Shown piece after piece: positions 38,505-50,372 of a DNA stretch of 64,000 nucleotides. Position numbers and translations under genes: made by a program. Within the stretch, counting starts at the first letter, position 1. Every line of letters starts with the position of its first letter. The DNA comes from Hydractinia symbiolongicarpus (taxonomy: Eukaryota > Cnidaria > Hydrozoa > Anthoathecata > Hydractiniidae): contig NC_079879.1 of the NCBI RefSeq assembly GCF_029227915.1, positions 19,479,001 through 19,543,000 of the forward strand. Reading direction: 5' to 3'. The notes under the pieces were generated by a model, which was given only the letters and a program-made list of their open reading frames with translations, was not told the DNA's origin and made no database searches.

Positions 38505-39190
38505 GTTTTAAAAACATTTTGATCCCACAAATTATTTTCAGTCTAATTCGTCACGCGCAGGCATTGTTAGAACTTTTAATGAATTCAAATAAATTAGGAG
38601 ACGTCAATCTACACCCGATAATAGTATAAAACCTTAAACGATGTCTCCATGATATGAAACCCACCGGAAAAGATATCTCTTCATCAAGTTCTAGCATATT
38701 TTTTGCTGCCACGCAAATACCAGAGCCAATGAGCTTACCGCTGAAAAGTAAACAAATAAAGTCACGCGGGAATTCATCTATGGCATAGTCAAAGCAAATG
38801 CTTGTAAATGTAAATGCGCCTATCAAAATAACCGTTGTTTTATTCTGTCTAGCATAAAAGAATCCATATTTACCAAATTGGAGTTTGATCAAATTACACC
38901 TTGCTTTTTTTCTAGATTTTTTATAGTTTTATAGTTTATATAGTTAAAATTGAACTTTCATTTTTGTCGTTTTGTTTACCGCTACATCCAACGGCTACAT
39001 TCTCCATAAACCGAGGTAAAAAGAAGAGGCGAATACAATTTACAAAGCGGCTATATAAACTCTAGCTATTTTAAAAAAATATCTGTTAAAAGCTGTGTAT
39101 TTTAAAACTATGGTCGATGTTGGTGTTTGTTTATATTTTTATTATTCAAACACATATTTCCTGAAGGCTAAGAGGTTTAAGTGTCTTCTG
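38505..39190. repeat. Segmental duplication block A, left part
   Basis: Clearly similar to 59955-60635 in the same orientation. Shared phrases include CAGTCTAATTCGTCAC, CATCTATGGCATAGTCAAAG, GTATTTTAAAACTATG and TTGGTGTTTGTTTATAT. Similarity stops near 39190. In block B the next sequence is the 3' side of Ly6 gene B, whose counterpart in A lies at 45.8 kb. The duplicate has therefore been split here by about 6.6 kb. Confidence 0.85.
38551..38892 (-). CDS. Conserved duplicated reading frame, unknown (copy A)
   Basis: A 113-codon frame whose central part (ICFDYAIDEFPRDFICLLFS, then GKLIGSGICVAAKNMLELDE) is preserved in the same frame in block B at 60074-60271. I do not recognise the family. 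It has hydrophobic stretches and several cysteines but no clear signal peptide. A good splice-donor-like sequence (CAGCG|GTAAGC) lies inside, just after CLLFS, so the true coding part may be an exon ending there. The upstream half (up to FYARQNKTT) is not kept in frame in copy B. It lies on the same strand as the Ly6 genes and downstream of them in the ancestral order. It may be a gene fragment carried along in the duplication. Confidence 0.35.
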   Translation of the reverse strand: MIKLQFGKYGFFYARQNKTTVILIGAFTFTSICFDYAIDEFPRDFICLLFSGKLIGSGICVAAKNMLELDEEISFPVGFISWRHRLRFYTIIGCRLTSPNLFEFIKSSNNACA

Positions 39191-40638
39191 ACATCTATCG
39201 GCATCTCTTTACTTGTAAACATATCTAAATGCTTCAAGCGCGAGAAAACTGTATTCTTGGAAGGAAGTGGAAAAACATCAAATTGTGTCATAAAAAAATT
39301 GCTTAAAACATAATAATACATCGGTTGTTTTAGTACTGTTCATGGTGAAATGGATCTTTCTTCCAAGGCCCGTTTTATTAAAGGTTTCACCTTGCTTCCG
39401 CGGTTTGGGCTTTTATCAATTTTGTCTTTTTTTACGTGTAATTTATTGACACTTGTTGACTCAAATGGATATTAACCCAAATTAGAATTTTAATTTTAAA
39501 TCGCCTTTCCACTTGACATTGTTGAATTCGTTTTACTCGTCGCTTCTTCAACCACAATACTTTTGTTCCATTTGAATTTTTTTCATTACAGTTCTGTATA
39601 CTGAGCCCTGGCTGGGACAATTTTCCACAAGGCTTTGCTGTTGTTGTTATTGCTGCGTACGCTGTTGGCTGGGCGCTATGCGCTCAAAGTTGAAATAAGT
39701 GCTGCATGATATTCCTTACCAAACTTTTTTTTCATTTTTTATCTATATATACTTTTGGATATCTTTTGATATTGACTAAGTCTCTTTTTAATAAAATGCC
39801 ATCAATTATTTTCTCAGAAAGTTCCAGAAAGACATTGCACAATTTTATTTTTTAAACAACAGCGCTATAGCCCCACATAATTAGTACATGTTGTTAAATC
39901 TATAAAGAGAATGTACCTGAGCACATACGCAGATCTGTTACCTTAAATGTAGAATGCTTAATGTTGAAAGCGTTGCTACTTTGTGTTTGTTTCTTGAAAC
40001 ACGAAAATCACAGCAAAACATTCAAGGTAATAATCTTGATTTAAATACTAAATAAGAAAATCTTTAGTTACCACTTTAAACTTGTTGCAATCAGCATATG
40101 GAAAATTCTTTAAAGTAAGGATTTCACTTAAAACGTGGAAAACCTTAAGCCTTGTTATAGTCTTCCCTCCTGCTAATCAAATAACTCTGTTATTAAGCCT
40201 CGTTTTCATGATTTCTGTGACGATGTTCTTGTGTACTGGGGAAAAAATATATGTCGAAAAGCTTAATTATTAATAAAATAAATAAACTCTCTTTTTCATA
40301 AGGACACAAAAATTCGAACCAGGTTGGTCATCATTCTCTATTGTTTCTTTAAATACAATCTCACAATGATATTCTAATAAAGCATACCGTATTGCTACGA
40401 TTTTTGCCTCTTTTAAGAAACGCCCCCTACAAAGGGACGCTTATTTGAAACATAATGTAAATGTCGAGTTTCACCAACAAATACTCAAAAATGCCCGTGT
40501 GAAATATGGTAAGAAGATATGGTCTTAACTTTTAATATAAGTGGCGATAAGGATGTTCCTTCCTCCTTTAGAAATCAAAAAAATTAATAAACGCTTAAGA
40601 CATTCTATTCGAAGCATTAGAGTATTCTTATAAAAGAA
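39191..40638. other. Sequence interrupting duplication block A; no gene recognised
   Basis: Has no counterpart in block B. Contains short open frames without motifs (for example 39432-39620 on the - strand and 40082-40273 on the + strand) and a GCCCCC-containing MITE-like end near 40.41-40.45 kb. Nothing else is supported. Confidence 0.4.
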
Positions 40639-43600
40639 CTAGTCGATAAAGCCCGTGGAAAATCCACTGAGGCAGGATAAAATTAAAAAATAAGCGTCAT
40701 ATGAACTTTGATGACGTCAGCAAACTATCTGCAAAAAAAAATTAGAACCTTGTTTTTACGTTGCCTCTATTGTGCGTAGTTTAAAGTGCTGATAAAGAAA
40801 ATGTATGTAATCACGTGCTTTTGATAAATGGTTAATGAGATATAAAGTCAAAGTATGCTAATTTACAGAACAAATTTATAGGCGATGTTTTATAGACTTT
40901 ATCAAAGAAATTTTATCCACTTTGCAAAAGTGACAGACAGACAGAACTGGCGTATTATTATAGAGATTGACGTTAACCCTATTCGGTCCAGGGTTTCTCG
41001 AACATACTATGACCGGGGGGGAGGGCGGAATCCGCCCCCCTCAATAACTTTTCATAGGATTGTTCACATTGAATCAAACTTGGCACACTTATAGTACGTC
41101 ATAAAAGAAACAAAATGGCGGCAATAAATTTTTGCTTGCGTAAGCACATTTTCTGTGACGTCATCAGAAGCTTGAAAATTGTTAAAATCCCACTATCTAC
41201 TTAAAATATAATTACTTTTGTGCTAGAGCGAATTTTTACATTCTGTTTGAAGTTTCTGAAAGCTAAATAAAAATTTTTTAATACATTTTCCGGATTTTAC
41301 ATGGATCGGATAAAAAATTGCCAAAAATTGCCCGAAAATCCGTTTTTTCCGATTTTCGGGTAAAATCCGACAAAATCGGGAAATCGGATTAGTCACGTGT
41401 CAAAATTATTCAAAATGATTCTTCTTGATGAAACAAAGTTGTGTTGCAAGTTTCAAGTTCTAAGGATAATCCTAACAGGAGTTATTATATTTTCCCCATT
41501 ATAAGGATTTCATAGAGATTTTAGGGGTAGTTTCAAGTAATAGCCAATATCAAAGCCTCTGAAAGGTATGGGACCTAAATATTTAGCATGAGGGTGTCTA
41601 ATAGATAAATGTTGAAACTCAGTAAGTATCATAGCCATAAAAGAAAGCAATCAGCAGTTATTAAAAAAAAACCGTCAGGGGGGGGAATCCGCCCCCGGAC
41701 CGAATAGGGTTAAAGTAGGTTTATTTACGTCGCATAACATATTAGCCATGCATTTTTCGGCAACATCAAAGGAAAATGAGCACATCCACTTTGCCTGTCA
41801 CGGACAGTCGGACACACTCTCCGTATTATTATATAGACTAGTCGATAAAGCCCGTGGAAAATTCAACTGAGGCAGGATAAAATTGAAAAATAAGCGTCAT
41901 ATGAATTTTGATGACGTCAGCAACTCATTTGCAAAGAAAATTAGAACCTTGTTTTTACGTTGTCTCTATTGTGCGGTGTTTAAAGCGCTGATCAAGAAAA
42001 TGTATGTAATCACGTGCTTTTGATGAATGGTTAATGAGATATAAGGGTTTAAAAATTTTGCTGACGTCCAGTCCTTAATAAAAGTACAAAAAACTTTTCT
42101 TTTGAAATTTGTATACCCGTTGCCTTCATCTTATAGATCTTGAAACGCTGATCAAGAAAATGTATATCATCATGTACTTTTCACAAACGGTTACGGAAAT
42201 ATTGTAGTAAGTTTTTTTGATGACGTAATAAACCCGTGCATTCCGAAACGGATTTGCGGACCTAGGTTTGAAAAATTTACCCAAATTGGTCCCAGGTGGT
42301 CCCTAGTTACCCACGCGGTGAAAAAACATTGACGTCACCACCTTGTTTCTAAGTTATTTGGCCTTAAAGTTTTAATTGCACTGTAATGGCTTCATCAATT
42401 TATTATAGGATATTGACGTTAAAGTAGTGTTATTTACGTCGCGCCGTAACGTCAGAAAATTTAGCATATTAGACATAACTTTTCGGCGACATCAAAGGAA
42501 AATAAGCATATCCACTTTGCCTGTTACAAACAGACACAGTCTCTGTATTATTATAAGAGACTAGTCGATAAGGCCCGTGGAAAAATCCACTTAGGCCGAA
42601 GGACAATGGAAAAGTAGGTTGTTTTAGATTTTTTGCTGACGTCAGCAGTGCAATTACAAAAATATTTGGCGAAATTTAGTTTATTCGTTGCCTGTACTAT
42701 GCAGATGTTAAAACGCCGACCAAGAAAATGTATATGATCATATCTTTTTGATAAGCAGTTAATGAGACATAAGGGTTTTAACATTTTGCTGATGTCAGCA
42801 ATGGCCAGTCAAACCCCCCAAATTTTTTTTTTTAGAAATTTGTATACCTGCTGCCTTCATTGTATAGGTCTTGAAACGCTTATCAAGAAAATGCATAGGA
42901 TCGCGTATTTTTGACAAACGGTTGCAGAGATATTAGGATTTGAAGGTTTTTCGATGACGTCATCAACCCGTCCATTCCGAAACGGATTCGGGGACCGAGG
43001 TTTGGGAAAATTACCCAAATTGGTCCTAGTTGGTCCCTAGTTACCCACGCGGTGAAAAATCATTGACGTCACCACCTCGTTTCCAAGTTATTTGGCCTCA
43101 AAGTTTTAGGTACACTGTAATGGCTTCATTAATTTAATATAGGATATTGACGTTAAAGTAGTGTTATTTTCGTCGCGTCGTAACGTTAGAAAATTTAACA
43201 TATTAGACATGCATTTTTCGGCAACATCAAAGGAAAATGACGATGTCAACTTTGCCTGTCACAGACAGACGGACACACTTAGCGTATTATTATATAGACT
43301 AGTCGATAGGGCCCGTGGAGTAATCCACTTAGGCAGAACGACAATGGAAAAATAGGTTGTTTTAGATTATTTGCTGATGTCAGCAGTGCAAATACACAAT
43401 AAATAAATTGAGAAACCTGTTTTCATGTTTCCTCCATTGTGTAGAGCTTACACAGCTGATCAAGAAAATGTATATAATCGTGTGGTTTTGATGAGCGATT
43501 AATGAAATGTAAGGGTTTTAAAAGTTTGCCGACGTCAGCAATGGCCCGTCAAAACCTAAAATTTTATTTTAGAAATTTGTATACATGTTGCCTTCATCGC

Positions 43601-45357
43601 ATAGATCTTGAAACGCTGATCAAGAAAATGTATAGGATCATGTACTTTTGATAAATGGTTGCAGAGATATTAGGGTTTGAAGGTTTTTTCATGACGTCAT
43701 CAACCCGCCCATTCCGAAACAGATTCGTGGACCCAGGTATGGGAAACTTACCCAAATTGGTCCCAGGTAGTCCCTAGTTACCCACGCAGGAGATGACGTC
43801 AGTTATTTCCACCCGTTTCCAAGTTATTTAGCCTTAAATTTAAAAGTGCAATGCAATGGCTTCACTAATCTTAATATACTTTCTTTGACGTCAATATTGC
43901 TCTAACGTCAAAGTTTGATAATCTACAGAACAAATTTATAGACGATGTTTTATAGACTTTATCAAGGAAATTTTATCGACTTTGCAAAAGTGACAGACAG
44001 ACAGAACTGGCGTATTATTATATAGACTAGTCGATAAAGCCCGTGGAAAAATCCACTGCGGCAGGATAAAAATGGAAAAATAGGTTGCTTTAGATTTTTT
44101 GCTGACGTCAGCAGTGCATATACAAAAAGAAGATTGGTGAAATTTAGTCATTCGTTGTCTGTAATGTGGAGAGGTTGAAACGCTGATAAAAATAATGTAT
44201 AGTATCGTATGTTTTTGACAAACGCCTAAGGAGATATAAGGGTTTAAAAATTTTGCTGACGTCATCAAAGTCCCTACTAAAAAATCCAAAAAAATTTCTT
44301 CATAAATTCGTACACCCGTTTCATCCATCGTAAAGATCTTGAAATGCTGATCAAGAAAATGTATAGGAACATGAACTTTTGACAAACGGTTGCAGAGATA
44401 TTGGGGTTTGAAGGTTTTGTGATGACGTCAACAACCCGTCCATTCCGAAACGGATTCAAGGACCCAGGTTTGGGAAACTTACCCAAATTGGTCCCAGGTG
44501 GTCCCTAGTTACCCACGCGGTGAAAAATCATTGACGTCAGCACCTCGTTTCCAAGTTATTTGGCCTCAAAATTTTAAGTGCACTGTAACGGCTTCATTAA
44601 TTTAATATAGGATATTGACGTTAAAGTAGTGTTATTGACCTCGCGCCGTAACGTCAGAAATTTAACATATTAGACATGCATTTTTCGGTTGCTTCAAAGA
44701 AAATTTCGGTAAGATCAAAGAAAAATGAACATATCCACTTTGCCTGTTACAGACACACGGAATTAGCGTATTATTATAGAGACTAGTCGATAAGGCCCGT
44801 GGAAAAATCCACTTAGGCAGGATAACAGAGAAAAACCGTCATTTAAATTTTGATGACGTCAGCAGAGACATGTCAAAACACAAAATGTTTTTTTTCAGAA
44901 ATGTGTATGCCTGTTGCCTTCATCGTATAGATCTTGAAACGCTGAGCAAGAAAATGTATAGGATCGTGTATTTTTGACAAACGGTTGCAGAGATATTAGG
45001 ATTTAAAGGTTTTTTAATGACGTCATCAACCCGTCCATTCCGAAACGGATTCGGGGACCCAGGTTTGGGAAAATTACCCAAATTGGTCCCAGGTGGTCCC
45101 TAGTTACCCACGCGGTGAAAAATCATTGACGTCACCACCTCGTTTCCAAGTTATTTGGCCTCAAAGTTTTAAGTGCACTGTAAAGGCTTCAATAATTTAA
45201 TATAGGATATTGACGTTAAAGTAATATTATTGACGTCGCGCCGTAACGTCAGAAAATTTAACATATTGGATATGCATTTTTCGGCAACATCAAAGGAAAA
45301 TGACGATATCAACTTTGCCTGTTACAGACACACGGAACTGGCTTATTAATATATAGA
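40639..45357 (-). mobile_element. Head-to-tail array of non-autonomous Helitrons
   Basis: On the - strand each unit starts TCTATATAATAATACG (with variants) and ends with the hairpin GTGGA-TTTT-TCCAC, then GGGCTTTATCGA and CTAG. Junctions read CTAG directly followed by TC. Units in + coordinates are 40639-40966, then a 5'-only segment 40967-41837 (carrying another insertion), 41838-42560, 42561-43298, 43299-44026, 44027-44782 and 44783-45357. The whole array is flanked by A (5') and T (3'), as for one Helitron insertion at an AT site. Units are about 575-756 bp and encode no Rep/helicase, so they depend on an autonomous partner. Two alternative 5'-subterminal sequences are mixed in the array: 40639-40966 and 43299-44026 share one, the rest share the other. 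Open frames inside are by-products. Confidence 0.88.
40977..41709. mobile_element. piggyBac-type MITE inserted in a Helitron unit
   Basis: The 733-bp insert has perfect 13-bp terminal inverted repeats, CCCTATTCGGTCC, and is flanked on both sides by TTAA (40973-40976 and 41710-41713). The other Helitron units read GACGTTAAAGTAG at this point, with a single TTAA, so they show the empty site. The TTAA duplication and 5'-CCC termini are diagnostic of the piggyBac superfamily. Subterminal GGGCGGA/TCCGCCC tracts and an internal inverted stretch near 41.32-41.37 kb (CCGAAAATCCG...CGATTTTCGG) are present. There is no transposase, so it is non-autonomous. Confidence 0.93.
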
Positions 45358-45788
45358 TAAGCGTGTAAAACTTTAAACAACAAGAAGAAAAATGGTTTTT
45401 GCTTTTGTGAGTTTTATGTGAATAGTTCTAGTTTTGGTTATTAGTATATACTTTGTTATAAGACATTTAAACCGCAGGACTGCCTACTAATTATGGACTT
45501 TGAGATAACAGGTTCTGGTCAGTGTAACTTGGCCATTAGATAAGTTTTTACATGTTAAATAAAATATTTAGACGGTTGAGATAAATTTACCAGAATAAAC
45601 AGAACAAATTTATCAGAATTTTTAAAAAATTTTTCAAATTATGCTTACAATTGCAAATCCGTCAACAACAGTCTAGCTATGTCCTATAAGTTCTCTCACA
45701 TTATGTGCCTGTCCTTGAAACACACTATTCCGTGCGCCCGTAGCACGACGTTTTTTTTTAAACCGCATAAAGAGAGTCAGAATAAGTT
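45358..45788. other. Spacer between Helitron array and Ly6 gene A
   Basis: No gene or repeat end recognised. The boundary with duplication block A is near 45795. Confidence 0.4.
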
Positions 45789-45794
45789 TTTATT
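45789..45794 (-). terminator. Polyadenylation signal of Ly6 gene A
   Basis: AATAAA on the - strand, 76 bases after the stop codon of Ly6 gene A. It lies at the edge of the segmental duplication. The corresponding place downstream of gene B lacks AATAAA. Confidence 0.6.
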
Positions 45795-45869
45795 ACAAAC
45801 ACACAAAACTTAACTTCTAAAAAAGAAAATTTGACAACGGAACGAATGATCTAAGCTACATGAGTCTCT

Positions 45870-47156
45870 CTAAATATACGAAAACAAGACACATGAAAAC
45901 ATCACAATAACTCCAACAAGTTTAGCATTGGCAACGAAAAAGTATCCATCATTCGTCGATTGTTCTGCAGCTTTATTGCATCCATCGCCAGTGCAGCAGT
46001 AACTCTGTAAAATAATAGCAAAAGAAAGAAAACTTAATTTTTTTATTTTTATGGTCACCAATAAACTAATTTAGAATATATACTTTTCAACCTATATGTA
46101 CCTCTCTGTTCTCGGAGCTATTGATCGGTTGTATTTTGAAGATCTAGGTCTTAGAAAACTTAAACGTTGTTAGGAAAATAGAGGGGGTGTGGGGGAGGGT
46201 GTAATTATAGTAAAACAAATATTTGTAGTCTGTCACCTTGCAACTGTCAATTTTTATGTCAGGTACATTTTTTTTCATCTGATCTTCCTGAGTTTTGCAG
46301 AATGACGCACACATTCCGTCTAGAGTGCACATAAAAAATTCCCGTGTAGTTTTCTGAACGGTGCCCATTGCTGTCATAGAAGCAGTCATTTTTCCTCCCA
46401 AACATCTCATGTTTGTAACACCTTGGGGACAGTCAGAGAGTGTTTTGGTTGAGTTTGCGTTTGTGTTTTGATAGCACTGCAATGCATCTCCTAAAAGAAA
46501 TGGGATTAAGAAAAGATTCCAACACAGTTGTTTAAAATTCTGTTGATGCTTCAGTTTTTGATAAAACTAGCTCCTCCACGGAAAGTGACTTATTGCAACA
46601 AACCCTTACGGTCACATGTTAAGCTAATTTCTTGACTCACTTTAATCATGTGACTTCTTTGCTGAAGCGTGAGTTTTTTACAGCGTTCGCCCTTGGTATT
46701 TTCTAACTCTGACTGACTGGTACATTGACTACAACGTGTTTTCAACAGATTATTGGCACGCTAAACGAAAATAGCGTGTTATGCATTCAAAATATTAATT
46801 TTTGGTCGCCTAATTTTAGACTAGAATTGCTAAATATATCTCCACATCAAAACTATTTTTCCTTAAAACAAGGCTAGAATTAAAAATTATTGTTTTCATT
46901 CTGTAAATGCTTCTGATCATGTGTTATCAACTTTGAGAATTGTTTTTTCTAAAGCACCTGATTGATCCATTTAAATGTTTTGTAAAAAGTATGTACGAAG
47001 GTTAGAATTAGAGTCGCAATTCTTCGGGCCGCATATCAGCTTCCTTTTTTAAAAAAATCTAAAGCCAGAATAATGTTCAAGAAAAAATAGAAACTCACCC
47101 ATTTGGAAGAATGCAAGCACGAAGCATGCAACTAGAACTGTTTCCTGCATTTTCAT
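45870..47156 (-). CDS. Ly6/uPAR-like GPI-anchored protein, copy A (three exons)
   Basis: Exons on the - strand are 47156-47099, 46490-46237 and 46004-45870, giving 148 residues. All introns are GT-AG, in phases 1 and 0. Exon 1 is a signal peptide (MKMQETVLVACFVLAFFQMG). Exon 2 starts DALQCYQN and contains DC, RC, MCTLDGMC, FC and SCK cysteines. Exon 3 gives SYCC, TGDGCNKA and a spacer, then a hydrophobic tail VGVIVMFSCVLFSYI typical of GPI-attachment signals. The CYQ start and CC-x5-CN ending are the hallmarks of the Ly6/uPAR (LU, three-finger) domain. There are ten cysteines, but the usual second cysteine of the CxxC start is absent. Role: probably an extracellular surface protein; the partner is unknown. 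Close paralog of copies B and C. Confidence 0.88.
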
Positions 47157-47257
47157 GTTATTGTTTTTCCGGTCGGTTGCAAAGTGCAAATGAACTTTAC
47201 AACTTCAAACAACGCCTTTTTTCTCGCTGACTAAATAAAATATTGGCTCATCGAGAT

Positions 47258-47264
47258 CTTTATA
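47258..47264 (-). promoter_or_regulatory. Putative TATA box of Ly6 gene A
   Basis: TATAAAG on the - strand about 100 bases before the start codon. It is conserved with its surroundings (CTGTATAAAGATCTCGATGAG) in front of gene B, which supports promoter function. Confidence 0.6.
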
Positions 47265-47879
47265 CAGGCAATTAAAACACAATTACCATAGTGCTCTCAT
47301 TATGTTTACAAAAACTATGTGGAGTGTAAATCCGTACGGGTGTTCTCAATCTACTTAAAAGTTCTTCTTTCTTATCTAGTTATTAAAACAAATGTGTAGA
47401 TAAAGTGATTTATTGAAAATTTTAAACAACCTTGTTTTCACTATTTATGAGTGCTAACGTTTTCAAAATTGTTTAAGTACGCAGAAATTTATAAAAGCAG
47501 ACGTACCCCCTGTTTCTTAGAATCTATCATAACAAAGAGATCTATGCCTATATCTGGTTGTCTCCTAGAGATGTGGTAAAAATTTTAATCCATTACATCA
47601 TTACTATTCTCTCCTTCGTTGTTTAAATTTCATTCAAAGTCACTCAGTTTATGTATTTCCTTGTTCAAACATAATTCAACAGCGAATAAAGTTATTTTAA
47701 GATGACATATGTCATCTACGTGTGTTTCTTTTTTCATACGAAATAAGTAGTAGTTACCGCACAGTGGCCAGAAAAATATTGGAAAATGTTTTAAGATTTT
47801 TAGGTTCTTGTTTGAACGTACGAAAACTAGAAAAAATTGACGAGTTGTGACCAGCTCCCATTGATACTTTTCTCAGCCA

Positions 47880-49105
47880 GCACAAGACGTCTATAAGACG
47901 TTTAAATTAAGTCTATTTTACGTTTTTGAAAAACACGTTAATGTTAGCCGTCTCCCAAGTCTCTTTTAGACGTCCAGTTATATCGCGTTTAGTTACGACG
48001 TCTAAAAGACGAATTTCCTTGGCTTTATCAATTTCGAACGAGACTTTTTTGTTCGATGTGCTGTGCTTAAACGGGGGACGGGGGTTTCACCTACATATAT
48101 CTGTTTTTGTTGATTCAATTTTGAAATAAAAATTAAACACTGCACTGAATATAAACCTTATATTCTGTAGTTTAAATTTATTTTTGTAAAATATAAGTTC
48201 AAGGCTTATCTAAGAATACTTTATTAACTTTATTTTTGACCCCCTAATACACATTTTCAATGCTTTTGTGATTCAAGCGACGACAGCAGGGCTTTTAAAG
48301 AATCGACTGTACATTTTCGGTAGGTTTGTATGTAATTCTTATCGTGATATTCTGGGAGATTTTAAATAAATCTCTTTAGATTTGGACAGTTATATTTTTC
48401 GTTTTTAGTTTCTTGATTGAGATTTTATGTTGCACATAATATTCTATGCTCGTTGAATATTAGAAGAAATGTTTATTGGTTTAAGAATAAGAAGAATCTG
48501 TATTTGAGAAGTTAATGTGATGTCAATGTATGGGCAAGAATAAAATGAATGTAAAATGTTTATACCTTTGTTATATTTATTGCGATCATTCTTTGACTCC
48601 ACTCTTAACTTAGCTATTTTTTTCGTACACAATCCATGTTACTTGTGACATCTTAACATTTTGTTATAAAAAGGTTCTTAAAAAGTTATGTTGTACAACT
48701 AGTTTCTTCATTTTTTTTATTATCCTGTATACAAACCATTTTAAAGACTACATTATTCCTAATTTATTTTAATTTTTGGCGTATTTTTTAAAGAAAACTA
48801 TGGTTATTTTTTATATAAAGAATATTCGTATTTGTCTACAACATGCTTAAAAACATGTTAGGAACAGGTTATGTTTTAACGTCTAAAAGGCGCATTCTAT
48901 GACGTTTAAAACGTTCACTGCAAAACATCTTTAAACGTTTAACAAAGACGTCTATTAAATGTCTAAATCTAGTCTATTTTGTCCGACTTTTAGACGTCTT
49001 AAGTACGTCTGTTAGAAGACGTTTGAAAAACGTTTAATCAAGATGCCTAGCAAACGTCTTTTAGTCGACATCTAACAGACGTCTTCCAAAAGACATGTTA
49101 AAAGC
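47880..49105. repeat. AGACGTC-rich repeat element present only in block A
   Basis: Two clusters (about 47.88-48.02 and 48.87-49.10 kb) are packed with variants of AGACGTCTTTTAGACGT in both orientations, including AAGTCTATTTTACG and TAGTCTATTTTGTCC. They enclose about 850 bp of ordinary A+T-rich DNA. Block B lacks both clusters at the matching place. This pattern suggests a mobile element with long, internally repetitive inverted ends that entered after the duplication. Exact ends and target duplication could not be defined. Confidence 0.55.
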
Positions 49106-49613
49106 GGACACAATAGACCAGACTTACACGTTCAGAAAATGACGCATTTTTGACTATCTCCCGTACTGAGAATTACGATATATTGTCTACTTGTTGCAGT
49201 ATAGCGTGCGCTATATTAGCCCTTCCCAATTCAAGGACATAAAATAAGTAACATTATTCGAGGGTCATTGATGATCAGCTCAAAAGAACTTCAAGCATAA
49301 AAAATATATACCCTAAACATATTTTGTAAATAAAATGTTGTTTGCAATTAATACTGGAATTTAATTTTGTTAATGTTTTCAAGATTAGATAAAATAATCA
49401 TTTTACATGAGAATTGCTAAATTCTATCTTACAAGCTAAAAAAGTAAGATTTTAATATCTTTCAAGATCTTTCATAACATCCTTCTAAATTCACCATTCA
49501 CAGAAACTTTATTGCTACGTCAGCAAATTTAACTGTGACAATAGCTATTCTTATATCCAACTGCAAATTCAGGAAAATATTATTTATTGATTTTAGCCTT
49601 ATTCTCTTGTTTC

Positions 49614-50372
49614 TATGGGAACGAGAAACTTAATTTTATAAATTATTCATTTTAGGAATCCTGCATTTCTTATTTATTATGAAATTATTTAATATTTTTT
49701 GTTGTTTTTTCTTCGGATTTTATTAATCTATATTTCAAATAACAATTCATTATATTGCCTTGTGCATGTTCTTCTTTTTAAAATTTGAGGAATCCTGGAG
49801 TTTAAACTGAACTAATATAACGAAGTTTCGGTAGCTTGCCCCTCGTAATGCTAACTGTGAAACTCATTTTTGTTATTCGAAGCTCTTGTGAAATAAAATT
49901 ACAGAACTTAAGTTTGCATTACAAACATTATCACATAGTAATATCAATATTGTTTTTACTTTTTGTTTTTACTTTCCGTCGTCATCATTAATTTTAAATG
50001 TTTGTGTCTCAATAGCTTTTTAAAAGATTTACTGAAAATCCAACAACAGTTTTTCAGTTGAGCACAACTCCAATCGTAAATGTAACCATAAAGTCTGTGC
50101 CACAAGAAAAAGTGAATTCAACAGCATGTGACTTCACTATTTAATCATCATCTGAATTCATTTCAAAATCAGATAAAAACGAGAAAATGTCATGGACCTC
50201 AACACCGACTTGTTCCAGCAAATCACAACTTACAGACAATAAAATTAGTACAACCACGGTTTACAAATTGACAATCATATCAAACATCACAAAAATATTT
50301 AAAAAATAAATAAATAAAAAAATTAAAAAAATAAATATATATGGAATTGAACTTCTGAAACATTTTCCACTT
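49614..50372. other. No gene recognised
   Basis: A+T-rich sequence. Nothing supported. Confidence 0.5.

Larger units (their letters stand above)
45795..49613. repeat. Segmental duplication block A, right part
   Basis: Collinear with about 60640-63607 in direct orientation. It includes all Ly6 gene A exons, its introns, TATA box and upstream flank to about 47.85 kb. Similarity resumes at about 49.17-49.61 kb (TATTGTCTACTTGTTGC, AAATTCAGGAAAATATTATT). Between those two stretches A and B differ, and A carries the AGACGTC-rich element. Confidence 0.88.

Noticed and set aside
40310-40330. Reverse-strand GGTTCGAATTT resembling a tRNA B box
   Set aside because: No A box at a suitable distance and no cloverleaf pairing.
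42551-44486. Several - strand frames of 69-149 codons in the repeat array
   Set aside because: They span Helitron unit junctions and recur only because the units recur. They have no protein features, and non-autonomous Helitrons do not code.
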